Assembly (NCBI RefSeq): GCF_033723955.1
Contig: NZ_CP137555.1
Location: 2,720,001 to 2,784,000 of the forward strand
Source of the DNA: Microbulbifer pacificus
GTDB lineage: Bacteria; Pseudomonadota; Gammaproteobacteria; Pseudomonadales; Cellvibrionaceae
Direction of reading: 5' to 3'
Length of the DNA: 64,000 bases
A program made the translations under genes and the position numbers. Positions 1 to 8,695 of this stretch are shown piece by piece (the first letter of the stretch is position 1; every line of letters begins with the position of its first letter). Under the pieces are notes generated by a model. The model was not told the origin of the DNA, did not search any database, and saw only the letters and a list, made by a program, of their open reading frames with translations.

Positions 1-188
1 GGTGATGTTGGCGGTGGTAATCAAGAGTCTGTCCCGGGAGGTGTAACTGAAAGGGAGCGCCGCGGTAATGATGTGCAACAGACATAGGGCGCGGGCCGCG
101 CACTATACGGTGGCGGTGGCGGAGTGTCGAGTGATTTGTTTGTTAATTGAGCAGTTCGGGCCGCGCATAAATGCGGCCCCTGGCACAG
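1..188. other. Left-edge region without a convincing gene
   Basis: No reading frame here can be assigned with confidence. On the minus strand an ATG at 85 opens a frame that leaves the window at base 1, but it has no clear ribosome binding site, and a competing frame is equally plausible. It could therefore be the first codons of a neighbouring gene. An imperfect hairpin at 158-179 (GGGCCGC with GCGGCCC) lies just past the stop of the DUF3667 gene and could help end its transcript, although no T-run follows it. Confidence 0.3.
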
Positions 189-1418
189 TTAAAGGCCTGC
201 AATACTGGCCAGTGCTGTGATGGTGGTGGCGGTGCTGAGCAGGATGAAGTACACCAACCCGAGCACCGAGAACTTCAGTGCGGTCATTGGCCAGCCCTGG
301 CCATAGACACGCTTTTGCATCAACAGCAGATAAACCGGCATCCACAACCCCAGCGCGAGGAGTGCCAGGTTGAACAGCGCCTGCGGCAAGGTATGCGGCT
401 CGGTAAGCCAGGCGCGCAGGTCAAACATCAGCACCATCAACAGCAGCGCGAGTGACAGAAAGGCGTGGCTGTGGAGTGCCACAATAAGATGCTCCATATA
501 AAGGCGGCGCTTGAACACATACAGCAGGCCGAGGAACAGCGCAAAGAACGGCAGCATGACGAACAGGGTGGAGGGAATCGCACTGAACAGCGCGTCCTTG
601 AGCAGGTTGGGGTCCTTGGCGATACGGGAAATGTTCTGCGGGAGCTTCGCGCTCTGGCGAGCAAACCAGGCATTCACTGCCTCGGGTGCTCCCTCGATCT
701 GCGGTGCTGTGATCTTCTGCGATACCGTGGTCTGCTGGGATTCCTCTTCGGCCGGGCCCGCGACCACGGCAGGGTCGAGCTGTGCGATGCGCTTGGCGGC
801 ACGCTGGCGCACGAGCTGCTCGACGCCGCCCAGCAGCCCGGTCACTCCGGGTACCTCGCCACTTTCCGCGGAAATCTCGGCAATGTCTTTTATCGCCTGG
901 TCGCGCAACCGCAAGACTTCCTCCACGCTGGTGGCCGAGGTGATGTCGAGCTCGACCGAGTTCAGGTCAACGCCGGGCGATGTTACATCGGCGCCAACCT
1001 GACTGAAGCTGACATCGGTTCGCCAGTCGCTGCTGAGATTTGCGGCGAAGAAGGCGGTCAGGCACAGGAACACAAACAGGCGTACCGGGCTTACATAGCG
1101 CACACGGCGGCCGGCGAAGTATTCGCTGGTCAGAAATCCAGGGTTCACCAACAGTGGGCCCAGCGTGCGCGCAATGCGTGAATCGAGCCCAAACACCGTG
1201 CCAAAAAAATCACCGATCAGCTCGGGGAATTGCCGCACCAGGCTCTTTTCCGGCTGGCCGCAGGCGTGGCAGTGAGGGCCGAGCAGAAGTACTCCGCAGT
1301 TGCCACAATGGGGGGCGGCAGGCGTGCTGGCGGAATCCTCGCAGGCTCGTGTTGCAAGGTCAGAATGCTGAGGAGAGGCGATCAGGTCCTGATCCGGCAG
1401 GGTATCGGTGTTACTCAT
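189..1418 (-). CDS. DUF3667 domain-containing membrane protein
   Basis: A 409-residue protein of unknown function. The N-terminal part carries a small zinc-ribbon-like knuckle with cysteines at about 38, 41, 50 and 53 (CxxC, then CHACGQ), which is the hallmark of the DUF3667 family. One hydrophobic segment follows at about 111-127, then a soluble, presumably extracytoplasmic stretch of roughly 150 residues, then about four hydrophobic segments between 285 and 407. The layout suggests an inner-membrane protein with a cytoplasmic metal-binding N terminus. No neighbour points to a pathway: the next gene upstream is a cold-shock gene separated by a terminator. The family assignment rests on the cysteine motif and the topology. 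The function is unknown. Confidence 0.8.
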   Translation of the reverse strand: MSNTDTLPDQDLIASPQHSDLATRACEDSASTPAAPHCGNCGVLLLGPHCHACGQPEKSLVRQFPELIGDFFGTVFGLDSRIARTLGPLLVNPGFLTSEYFAGRRVRYVSPVRLFVFLCLTAFFAANLSSDWRTDVSFSQVGADVTSPGVDLNSVELDITSATSVEEVLRLRDQAIKDIAEISAESGEVPGVTGLLGGVEQLVRQRAAKRIAQLDPAVVAGPAEEESQQTTVSQKITAPQIEGAPEAVNAWFARQSAKLPQNISRIAKDPNLLKDALFSAIPSTLFVMLPFFALFLGLLYVFKRRLYMEHLIVALHSHAFLSLALLLMVLMFDLRAWLTEPHTLPQALFNLALLALGLWMPVYLLLMQKRVYGQGWPMTALKFSVLGLVYFILLSTATTITALASIAGL

Positions 1419-1567
1419 GGCTTTCCCTGGCTCATGTTGTTCTTATTCAAACGGTCCAGCGGCCGTGCGCTGGCATTGAACGGGGCGTGTCACCGAATAG
1501 TGCCACGGAATGATGGCCCGGGTAATCTCCGGGTGATATAGCGGTAACCTTCAGCGGGTACCGGAAA

Positions 1568-1597
1568 CAAAAACGGGCCCCGAAGGGCCCGTTTTTT
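1568..1597 (-). terminator. Rho-independent terminator of the cold-shock gene
   Basis: A perfect stem with arms at 1570-1580 and 1585-1595 closes on a TTCG tetraloop (minus strand) and is flanked by T-runs on both sides. It starts 15 bases after the cold-shock stop codon and could work in both directions. Confidence 0.85.
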
Positions 1598-1612
1598 ACA
1601 TGCGTAGCGCGA

Positions 1613-1822
1613 TTATACGACTACGATGTTTTCAGCCTGCGGGCCTTTTTTGCCTTGAGTTACGGTGAACTCAACGGCCTGGCCTTCGGTCAGGGTGCGG
1701 AAGCCGGTGCTGGCGATCGCGCTGAAGTGTGCGAATACGTCCGGACCGGACTGCTGCGCAATAAAACCAAAACCTTTAGCTTCGTCGAACCACTTAACGG
1801 TTCCTTTCACTGTATTGGACAT
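1613..1822 (-). CDS. CspA-family cold-shock protein
   Basis: A 69-residue single cold-shock domain, the usual length for the family. Both RNA-binding motifs are present: RNP1 as KGFGFI (16-21) and RNP2 as VFAHF (29-33), with WF at 11-12. It is expected to bind single-stranded RNA and DNA and act as an RNA chaperone. The ATG is preceded by an AGGA ribosome binding site at good spacing. The upstream 1823-2070 region has no other gene, leaving room for a long 5' leader of the kind that regulates cspA-type genes by temperature. A strong terminator follows. Whether it is cold-induced or constitutive cannot be told from the sequence. Confidence 0.95.
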   Translation of the reverse strand: MSNTVKGTVKWFDEAKGFGFIAQQSGPDVFAHFSAIASTGFRTLTEGQAVEFTVTQGKKGPQAENIVVV

Positions 1823-1990
1823 ACTATTAAATCCTGAGATTAAATCGGGTTAATGCCTCTAAATAGGCGGGTGTTGCTTGGAAAATTAGCCGGGATTTAA
1901 AACTGCAGGACGAGGTGTTACGAGTAAAACAGCGAAATGTAGATTGTAAATGTGTGGCTTTCTTTCTAGCAGACGCACACTCTATAGGTA

Positions 1991-2020
1991 ACTGGGCGTT
2001 TTGTCTACAAAACGCCCAGT
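1991..2020. repeat. 12-bp perfect inverted repeat
   Basis: Arms at 1991-2002 and 2009-2020 (ACTGGGCGTTTT and its complement) surround a 6-base loop. It lies 51 bases beyond the stop of the Ser/Thr kinase gene and upstream of the cold-shock gene on the same strand. It is most likely a terminator or 3'-end hairpin of the kinase transcript, but no T-run follows it on the minus strand. Confidence 0.55.
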
Positions 2021-2071
2021 CTGCACTTCAATTCAGACCCGGCAGTCTGCTGCGGTGTGAGGGCCGACTCT

Positions 2072-3580
2072 TCAGCCATCTTTGTCGATTTTTTCCCGCA
2101 ACTTGCCAAACACATCGCGTATCAGCCGCTTCGCCGCCGGCATTTTTTGGTTGATCTCCTGGCGCAGCGCCAGCAATTCCGCATCGTCCGGCTGAATATT
2201 CAGACCGCGTTTGACATTGCGGTCGGCGCTCCCCAGGTCGTTTTCCAGCAGGTTGGTGCGGGCGCGGTGGGCGAATTCATCCACGATCTGGTTGATTCCT
2301 GCCTGTGCCTGCGGGTTCTCCGCATCCAGCGCCAGCGCCTCGCGATAGTAGTAAAGCGCACTGCTACCCCTGGGACTGTTGAGTTTGCCACGCTCCAGCG
2401 CCTCGGCACCGCGCGTCACATAGTCCTCCACCAGCTTTTCGGTCACTCGCACCAGGCCCTCGAGCGCATCGCGGTTGTCCTCGTCGAGCAGCAGTACCTG
2501 GCGGTAGTAGTAGCGCGCATTGTCCTGCTCTGGGGCGATATAGCGCGCATCCTGCAAGCGGACCTCGGCCTGCTGCAGCAGGCGTTTGATCTCGCGGTCG
2601 GTCTCGCTTTCGTAGCCCAGCGCAAACACCAGCAGTATCGCCGCGACCACACCCAGTACCGGTAGCAACAGGCGCGGCTTGACCGCGAGCCAGGTTGGCA
2701 TCTTGAAGGTTGCGGGTTTGGTCCCGGCCACCTGCGCGGGGGCGGTCGGGTCGAGCAGCGGGTTGATTGCGGCCACCAGCGCATCGCAGTCCCGGAAACG
2801 GTCAGCGGGCGACTTCGCCAGCATCTGTGCCAGCAGCGGCGTCAGGTAGGCATATTTCGCCGGCAGTGGCGGCAGCGCTTGCTGGATATGGTTGATCGCG
2901 GTGCAGGTGTGGCTGTCGCCCTTGAAGGGGTTATAGCCCAAAAGCAGCTCCAGCAGGATCACGCCGAGGCTGTAGATATCCGTGGTGATATCCAGCGGCT
3001 GCCCCTGGGCCTGCTCCGGGCTGCTGTAGGACGGACTACCGAGGCTGAGGCCGGCCTGGGTGAGGTCGGAATTGTTATCCACATCCTTGGCAATACCGAA
3101 GTCGGTGAGCACCGCGGTGGCATCCTTGCGGAACAGGATATTCGCCGGCTTCACATCCCGGTGGATGATGCCCTGCTCGTGCACCACCGACAGCCCCTCG
3201 GCAATCTCGCGGATCAGTCGCAGAATCGCCGCCGGTTCGCGGAAGCGCCCGCGGTTCTCATCCAGGTCGCCACCGCCGAGAAATTCCATGGCGATGTAGT
3301 GATCGCCACCGGGCAGGGTAGAAATATCGTGGATCGTGATGATGTGTGGGTTGTTGAGGCTGGCAATGAAGTGCGCCTCATTGATAAAGCGCTCGTTCAG
3401 CTGCGCCCCACTGGTGTCATGCGCGCTGTTGCGCAGTACCTTGATCGCCACCTTGCGGTTGAGGGATTCCTGGGTGGCCAGATAAACCGATGCCATTCCG
3501 CCCTGGCCGATGGGGCCGTGCACGGTGTAACCGGGGATATGGAGATCGGAGTGGGTCATAGCAGCAGATTTGCCAACCAT
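2072..3580 (-). CDS. Membrane-anchored Ser/Thr protein kinase (PknB-like) with C-terminal repeats
   Basis: A 502-residue Hanks-type kinase. The glycine loop is GQGGMASVY (25-33), the ATP lysine K47, the catalytic loop HRDVKPAN (140-147) and the magnesium motif DFG (160-162), followed by SPE at 187-189. All key residues are present, so it should be active. After the kinase domain (about 16-275) comes one hydrophobic segment (303-322), then a 180-residue helical region with TPR-like spacing of Tyr/Ala/Leu, presumably outside the cytoplasm. No phosphatase, FHA protein or type VI secretion genes lie nearby, so the substrate is unknown. An alternative ATG at 3559 gives a more typical kinase N terminus. 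Neither start has a clear Shine-Dalgarno sequence. Confidence 0.9.
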   Translation of the reverse strand: MVGKSAAMTHSDLHIPGYTVHGPIGQGGMASVYLATQESLNRKVAIKVLRNSAHDTSGAQLNERFINEAHFIASLNNPHIITIHDISTLPGGDHYIAMEFLGGGDLDENRGRFREPAAILRLIREIAEGLSVVHEQGIIHRDVKPANILFRKDATAVLTDFGIAKDVDNNSDLTQAGLSLGSPSYSSPEQAQGQPLDITTDIYSLGVILLELLLGYNPFKGDSHTCTAINHIQQALPPLPAKYAYLTPLLAQMLAKSPADRFRDCDALVAAINPLLDPTAPAQVAGTKPATFKMPTWLAVKPRLLLPVLGVVAAILLVFALGYESETDREIKRLLQQAEVRLQDARYIAPEQDNARYYYRQVLLLDEDNRDALEGLVRVTEKLVEDYVTRGAEALERGKLNSPRGSSALYYYREALALDAENPQAQAGINQIVDEFAHRARTNLLENDLGSADRNVKRGLNIQPDDAELLALRQEINQKMPAAKRLIRDVFGKLREKIDKDG

Positions 3581-3852
3581 TCAAAAGGGGACCGCGCAAC
3601 TGTGCGGCCGTCTGTACATCAACTGGGAAGTGGCAAGAATATCGCTGTGCCTGAAATAGATAAACCGACTCGGGCAAAAATCAGCAGGCTCAGCCGCCAA
3701 TTAACGGTACAAAGTTACGCCTCTGTCGCCTGCCGAGAGGAAACTTTCCGCCATAGGTGGCCACACCTGACGCGACCAATATGCGCCGAGCGGCGCTGTG
3801 AGGCCAGGCACATGCCCGTATACTGAATGTCCGAATCACCCGGGTAGCCAGT

Positions 3853-5700
3853 ATGTCGAACGCCGTCGAATCCGTCGCCAGCACCACAGCGCCGCAAGCA
3901 GAATCCACTAACGCCGCGAATATGAGCGCCCGCCAAATGATGGGTGCGCTCTGGCAGTTTGTCCGGCCGTACAAAGCGATACTCACGGGCGCGGTGGTGG
4001 CGCTGGTATTTACTGCGGTTGTCACCCTGTCTATCGGCCAGGGCGTTCGCCTGCTGGTGGACCAGGGGCTGACCGGGGATACCAGCGAGGCCCTCGCCCA
4101 CGCGGTGCTGGTGCTCATGGTACTGGCGGTGCTGATGGCCGCGGGCACCTATGCGCGTCACTACCTGGTGTCTTGGTTGGGTGAGCGCGTGGTGGCGGAT
4201 CTGCGCAACGCGGTGTTCGCGCATATCGTCACCCTGCACCCGAGCTACTTCGAGACCAACCGCAGCGGCGAGATCATGTCCCGCCTCACCACCGACACCA
4301 CCCTGCTGCAACACATCATCGGCAGCTCCTTCTCGATGGCGCTGCGCAGCGCACTGATGTTTGTCGGCGCCCTGGCGCTGCTGCTGTTCACCAACCTGAA
4401 ACTGAGCCTGCTGGTGCTGGTGGGGGTGCCGCTGGTGTTGATGCCCATCGTGCTCTATGGCCGCCGGGTGCGAAAGCTGTCCAAGGCCAGCCAGGACTCC
4501 ATCGCTGATGTGGGCACTTACGCTGGGGAAATCATCCAGCACATCAAAACCGTGCAGAGCTACACCCGCGAGCAACACGAAACCCAGGCGTTCGCTAGGG
4601 AAGTGGAAACCGCCTTTGACGTGGCCAAGCGGCGCATACGCCAGCGCTCGCTGCTGGTGTCCGTCGTGATCCTGCTGATGTTCGGCGCCGTCGGCACCCT
4701 GTTGTGGGTGGGCGGCAACGACATGATTGCCGGGCGCATGAGCAGTGGCGACCTCGCCGCCTTCGTGTTCTACGCGATCATGATGGGCTCCGCCGTCGCC
4801 ACCATTTCCGAAGTCTACGGCGAACTGCAGCGTGCCACCGGCGCTACCGAGCGGCTGGTGGACCTGTTGAATGTGAAAGCGGAAATTCCGGTGAGCGATG
4901 GCAGTGCACACCCAGAGTTATCCACAGAAAAAGGCGAAGCGCGCATGGCCTTCGAGGCAGTGGAATTCCGCTACCCCTCGCGACCGGATCACCCCGCCAT
5001 ACACGGCCTCAATCTCGATGTCGCCGCCGGCAAAAGCCTGGCGCTGGTAGGTCCCTCCGGCGCCGGCAAATCCACCCTGCTGGAACTGCTGCAGCGCTTC
5101 TACGACCCGCAACACGGGCGCATCACCCTGAACGGCACCGACATCCGCGAGCTGGATACCCATACCCTGCGCCGCCAGATGGCGGTGGTGCCGCAGCAGC
5201 CGGCGCTGTTCACCGCCGATGTCTGGTACAACATCCGCTACGGCAAGCCCGATGCCAGCGACGAGGAGGTTATTGCCGCCGCCAGGGCAGCCCACGCCCA
5301 CGACTTTATCCAGCAACTGCCGGACGGCTACAACAGCCATCTGGGCGAGCAGGGCACGCGTCTCTCCGGTGGCCAGAAGCAGCGCATCGCTATCGCCCGC
5401 GCGATTCTCAAAGATCCGAAAATTCTGCTGCTGGACGAGGCCACCAGTGCGCTGGATGCCGAGAGCGAGCACCACGTGCAGCAGGCGCTGCAGGCACTGA
5501 TGAAAAACCGCACCACCATCGTCATCGCCCACCGCCTGGCCACTATCCTGCACGCCGATCGCATTGCGGTACTGGATCAGGGGCAGGTGGTCGCACAGGG
5601 CACCCATGCGGAGCTGGTGCAGACATCGCCGCTGTACAAGCGCCTGGCGGAGTTGCAGTTTCAGAATGCAGAAATGAAAAAGCCGGTCGACGAAGTGTGA
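3853..5700 (+). CDS. ABC exporter, fused permease and ATPase (MsbA-related, TIGR02204-like)
   Basis: A 615-residue half-transporter with six membrane segments in the first 330 residues and a nucleotide-binding domain at about 365-600. Walker A is GPSGAGKST (400-408), the Q-loop glutamine is near 448, the signature is LSGGQ (504-508), Walker B is ILLLDE (524-529) and the switch histidine is H560. Such proteins work as homodimers that flip lipids or export drugs. The closest family I recognise is the MsbA-related exporter group rather than true MsbA, and no lipid A genes are adjacent. The N-terminal 25 residues are Ala/Ser/Thr-rich, and a start at an ATG 23 codons in is possible. The gene ends inside its own terminator. 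Confidence 0.9.
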   Translation: MSNAVESVASTTAPQAESTNAANMSARQMMGALWQFVRPYKAILTGAVVALVFTAVVTLSIGQGVRLLVDQGLTGDTSEALAHAVLVLMVLAVLMAAGTYARHYLVSWLGERVVADLRNAVFAHIVTLHPSYFETNRSGEIMSRLTTDTTLLQHIIGSSFSMALRSALMFVGALALLLFTNLKLSLLVLVGVPLVLMPIVLYGRRVRKLSKASQDSIADVGTYAGEIIQHIKTVQSYTREQHETQAFAREVETAFDVAKRRIRQRSLLVSVVILLMFGAVGTLLWVGGNDMIAGRMSSGDLAAFVFYAIMMGSAVATISEVYGELQRATGATERLVDLLNVKAEIPVSDGSAHPELSTEKGEARMAFEAVEFRYPSRPDHPAIHGLNLDVAAGKSLALVGPSGAGKSTLLELLQRFYDPQHGRITLNGTDIRELDTHTLRRQMAVVPQQPALFTADVWYNIRYGKPDASDEEVIAAARAAHAHDFIQQLPDGYNSHLGEQGTRLSGGQKQRIAIARAILKDPKILLLDEATSALDAESEHHVQQALQALMKNRTTIVIAHRLATILHADRIAVLDQGQVVAQGTHAELVQTSPLYKRLAELQFQNAEMKKPVDEV

Positions 5701-5709
5701 CCGGCTTTT
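5678..5709 (+). terminator. Terminator overlapping the ABC exporter stop codon
   Basis: An 11-bp perfect stem (5678-5688 with 5699-5709) has its left arm in the last codons and its right arm starting within the TGA stop. It ends in TTTT, and an A-run on the other side makes it usable in both directions. Confidence 0.75.
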
Positions 5710-5716
5710 GAAAGTC

Positions 5717-5744
5717 ACGGGCTGCGTAAACGAGCGCAGCCCGT
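5717..5744 (-). terminator. Hairpin after the DUF1993 gene
   Basis: A perfect 10-bp stem (5717-5726 with 5735-5744) sits 3 bases past the stop of the minus-strand gene. The following T-run is poor, but the neighbouring hairpin at 5678-5709 would supply a TTTT tract. Together the two would insulate the convergent genes. Confidence 0.5.
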
Positions 5745-5747
5745 TGA

Positions 5748-6263
5748 TTATGCTTCCTGCTTGATATGCGGCGCGAGGTAGGTCATGTAATCGGCCTTGC
5801 CGATCGGGGCACCCAGCTTGCGCAGAATCGCGTAAGCCATGGAAATGTGGAAATACACATTCGGCACCAGGTAATCGTTGATGTACTGGCGTGCCGGCAG
5901 TTCGGCATAGCGGCCCGGGCCGAGGCCGATGCGCTTCACTTCATCCAGCTTGCTGTCATCGGCGGTAATGCCCTCAACCATTTTCTTGGTCTCAGCAATA
6001 TGCGCGCGCGCTTGCTCCAGCGACGCCACCTCAATGCTCAGGTTCTCAACCGGCTGACCGGCGCACCATTGCGCGAAGCCGCGCGGCTGGTTGCACACCA
6101 GAGCCACCTGCGCGCCAAACGGGAACATATCCTCCGCCAGGCGCTCCTGCAGCAGCGCGCCGGTATCGGCAGTATGCTTCTCGCCGATTGACAGAATATG
6201 GTCGAGCACATCCAGTCTGGAAGTAAAGATGCGTTTGATCTCGGTGATTTCTTGGTTTGCCAT
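5748..6263 (-). CDS. DUF1993 domain-containing protein
   Basis: A 171-residue soluble, mainly helical protein matching the DUF1993 family in length and in its C-terminal pattern (VYFHISMAYAILRKLG, then a YMTYLAP-like end). The family is widespread in proteobacteria and fungi and resembles the DinB-type four-helix fold. No enzymatic role has been shown to my knowledge. The histidine in the late helix fits a metal-binding bundle, which is an inference. No operon partner is evident. The gene converges on the ABC exporter. Confidence 0.85.
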   Translation of the reverse strand: MANQEITEIKRIFTSRLDVLDHILSIGEKHTADTGALLQERLAEDMFPFGAQVALVCNQPRGFAQWCAGQPVENLSIEVASLEQARAHIAETKKMVEGITADDSKLDEVKRIGLGPGRYAELPARQYINDYLVPNVYFHISMAYAILRKLGAPIGKADYMTYLAPHIKQEA

Positions 6264-6375
6264 GATGATCTCTTATTGGAGGAAGGGGATGCGGTTACGC
6301 CTACGCGTTATGGCGGCGACTTTGTGTGTTTCAAGGGCGGCCATTACAGGAATTCCAGAATGAAAGACCTAATGG

Positions 6376-6795
6376 TCATCCATCCTTGCGGTAGACGATA
6401 AAAATCACCAGGTCCTCGGAGCCCGTTTGCCGCAACCCGTGGGAATTCCCCTGTCGCGTCAGGATGGACGTGCCGGGGCCAACCTGCGACTTTTCCCCAT
6501 TCATGGTCAGCTCACCGGTACCACTCGCCACATAATAGATTTCATCCTTGTGCTGCTCGTGATATCCAATCGCTGCGCCCGGGTGCAAGATGCGCTTGCG
6601 GAACACGATCTCCAGATCGGGTACGCCAGAAAAAAATGGAAATGCCGTGGTCGCGCCGCCGCCCTGGTGTGGACCGGGCTGCGGTACTGCGAGTTCCGAT
6701 TCCTCTTCTATTGCGAAGCCCGCATCATCCGCATGGCTGGCAAGCCCCAGAAAAGCTGCAGTAATAAACGTGAGAGCAGTTAAGAAAATTTTCAT
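6376..6795 (-). CDS. Secreted cupin-domain protein
   Basis: A 139-residue protein with a clear signal peptide (hydrophobic 4-18, cleavage likely after LASHA). The mature part is a single cupin barrel: motif 1 has HPGAAIGYHEQHKDEIYYV with the metal-ligand histidines and glutamate, and motif 2 has GPGTSILTRQGNSHGL. It should bind a divalent metal in the periplasm. Cupins of this length may be isomerases, dioxygenases or sugar-binding sensors, and nothing here decides between these. The ATG at 6795 begins the signal peptide. Confidence 0.85.
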   Translation of the reverse strand: MKIFLTALTFITAAFLGLASHADDAGFAIEEESELAVPQPGPHQGGGATTAFPFFSGVPDLEIVFRKRILHPGAAIGYHEQHKDEIYYVASGTGELTMNGEKSQVGPGTSILTRQGNSHGLRQTGSEDLVIFIVYRKDG

Positions 6796-6917
6796 GTTTA
6801 TTTATTGTGAAAATTCGGTTCAGGGTTACTTAACAAAATTGAATCTATCGCGCACACGATAAGTAACCGCCGTCCTATTGCTGCTTACCGTTCATCGGTA
6901 CGCCCAAAGGGTGTTGC

Positions 6918-6946
6918 TCGCCAGCCAGTCCTACGCCTGCTGGCGA
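6918..6946 (-). repeat. 8-bp inverted repeat, possible terminator
   Basis: TCGCCAGC (6918-6925) pairs with GCTGGCGA (6939-6946), and TGTT/AACA extend the arms beyond a small bulge. It is 30 bases past the stop of the glyoxalase-fold gene. No T-run follows, so a terminator role is only likely by position. Confidence 0.4.
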
Positions 6947-6975
6947 ACATCCCACGCTTCATGAGGGCCAATTAT

Positions 6976-7389
6976 TCAGCCCGCCTGCTGCATCGCAGCA
7001 GCATCCATCCACACAAGTTCCCAGATGTGGCCGTCCGGATCGCGGAAGGCACGGCCGTACATAAAACCGTATTCCTCCGGCTCGCGGTAGGCGCTACCAC
7101 CGGCCGCAATCGCTTTTTCAATCATCGAATCCACCTCTTCACGACTTTCCGCAGACAGGCACACTATTACTTCACTACTCTTCTCCGTATCGCAGATCTC
7201 AAGCCCGGGTGTGAAGCTCTTGTATTTCTCGCCGGTCAGCAGCATGACAAAATTGCTCTCGCCGATGATCATGCACGTCGCGGTTTCGTCGGTGAACTGG
7301 GGGTTGAACTCAAAGCCGAGCCAGGAGAAGAACTCGACGGATTTTCCCAGATCGGCGACTGGCAGGTTTACAAATATCTTTCTGGACAT
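6976..7389 (-). CDS. VOC (glyoxalase/bleomycin-resistance fold) family protein
   Basis: A 137-residue protein built of two beta-alpha-beta-beta-beta modules. The N-terminal module has the typical start (FVNLPVADLGKSVEFFSWLG). The second ends in the family signature FRDPDGHIWELVWMD, with a histidine and glutamate that usually bind metal. Members include lactoylglutathione lyase-like enzymes, dioxygenases and drug-binding proteins. This one resembles the stand-alone uncharacterised group found near many regulators. No substrate is suggested by the neighbours. Confidence 0.85.
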   Translation of the reverse strand: MSRKIFVNLPVADLGKSVEFFSWLGFEFNPQFTDETATCMIIGESNFVMLLTGEKYKSFTPGLEICDTEKSSEVIVCLSAESREEVDSMIEKAIAAGGSAYREPEEYGFMYGRAFRDPDGHIWELVWMDAAAMQQAG

Positions 7390-7568
7390 GGCATTTTCTC
7401 CGTTGGCGCCAGCGCTGAATTGCGCAGCTATCCAATAGTCGCAGCAGATAGTTCAAAATCGACAGCAGCAGTTAAATTATTGGCGGGTAAAACCACGAAT
7501 GTGCCATTTCTATCCTTTGATATACACCGCGAAGTCTTTGCCGAACAGAAACCCTCCCATTGGCTAAA

Positions 7569-8648
7569 TCACGGTTTAGTTGCACCGGGCTTGCAGCGTG
7601 CAATACTTTCGTCGGTCTGACACAGCGCGGCGAGATAGAGTTCGCTGGCCTGTGCGTATCCGTTATCGGTAAGGTAATCCACGATTTCCACAAACGGCGT
7701 CGGTGACAATCTTAGATCGTGTAGCGCATAGTCGAACATGGGCTCGAGCTGAGCTTGTAATTCTGTCGAGTCGGCAACTGAATAGCGAGCCGTAAGCTGT
7801 TGCAACATTTCCACCGATGGGAGTGCGGAAAGGCCATAGCGAGCGGTCAGCGTGTTGTAATGCTGTTTGAATGCCGCAGCTCCAGACATCATCACCTCGC
7901 GGGAAGGTGCCCACTCGGGGAAGCTTGCCTGCAGGGCAAACTTCATCGAGGGATGCTTGGTGCTGCGGTGTGTCTCTTCCGGGAAGTGACGGGACGAATA
8001 CTGCTTCGGCAGTGCGGCCGTCAGGATGGCATCCAGCTTGGCATAGGGCGCATACATGTGCTCGCCTTCACTGGCCATGGTCAACAGCAGTGGCTTGTGT
8101 TTGCCCAGAGTGTCTTTCGGAAGGGTCTGAACCTTATCGAGGATGTAGCCATCGTCCAGCGAGGGGCTGAAGGCGAAATAGCGGGAAACTGGTAGGGTAT
8201 CCATCAGCCACTGCTGCATCACATATTTCCCGGCATGGGAGTGGCCGGAAAGAATACGAAAATCCGCCGCGGGATATTCGCGCTCTATGAAAGAAAAGAG
8301 CTCTCGCTCAAGAAAGGCCGCGAACTTGTCCTCATCTTCCTTTACATCCAGTTCTGCCCCGAGACTGTCGATACCCACCACCATAAAGTCCGGAACCGTA
8401 GTGGCTATCAGGTCCAGCGTTGCCATCGCCGCCAGCATGTCCCACTGGCCGTGCAGCAGGTACAGCACCGGAAACTTCTGATTCGGGTGCCCGGTATCGG
8501 AAGGTAAATGGACCTGGATGGCCTTTTCTTTACCCAATATTTCCGATTTGATCGTGCGCGATTCGCCGTAAGAAAACGGCTCGGAGGATGCGCAAGAGGC
8601 AAATAACAGCAAAAAGAGAAGAGCGGAGAATGTCTTTATTGTTTTCAT
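7569..8648 (-). CDS. Alpha/beta-hydrolase esterase, predicted lipoprotein
   Basis: A 359-residue protein of the esterase D / enterochelin esterase-like group. The N terminus is a lipoprotein-type signal (hydrophobic 7-17, then ASC with Cys19), although the residue at -3 is Phe, so a plain signal peptide is possible. The oxyanion region is LYLLHG (near 63-67) and the nucleophile elbow is GHSHAG with Ser137. Family members cleave small esters or siderophore backbones. A C-terminal region of about 100 residues after the hydrolase core is helical and may be a TPR-like extension. The gene lies 47 bases downstream of the cold-shock/DUF1294 gene on the same strand. Confidence 0.85.
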   Translation of the reverse strand: MKTIKTFSALLFLLLFASCASSEPFSYGESRTIKSEILGKEKAIQVHLPSDTGHPNQKFPVLYLLHGQWDMLAAMATLDLIATTVPDFMVVGIDSLGAELDVKEDEDKFAAFLERELFSFIEREYPAADFRILSGHSHAGKYVMQQWLMDTLPVSRYFAFSPSLDDGYILDKVQTLPKDTLGKHKPLLLTMASEGEHMYAPYAKLDAILTAALPKQYSSRHFPEETHRSTKHPSMKFALQASFPEWAPSREVMMSGAAAFKQHYNTLTARYGLSALPSVEMLQQLTARYSVADSTELQAQLEPMFDYALHDLRLSPTPFVEIVDYLTDNGYAQASELYLAALCQTDESIARCKPGATKP

Positions 8649-8695
8649 CTTGTTTCTCTAAAGGTTGAAGGTTTTAAGGCATGAAATGATCGGAC

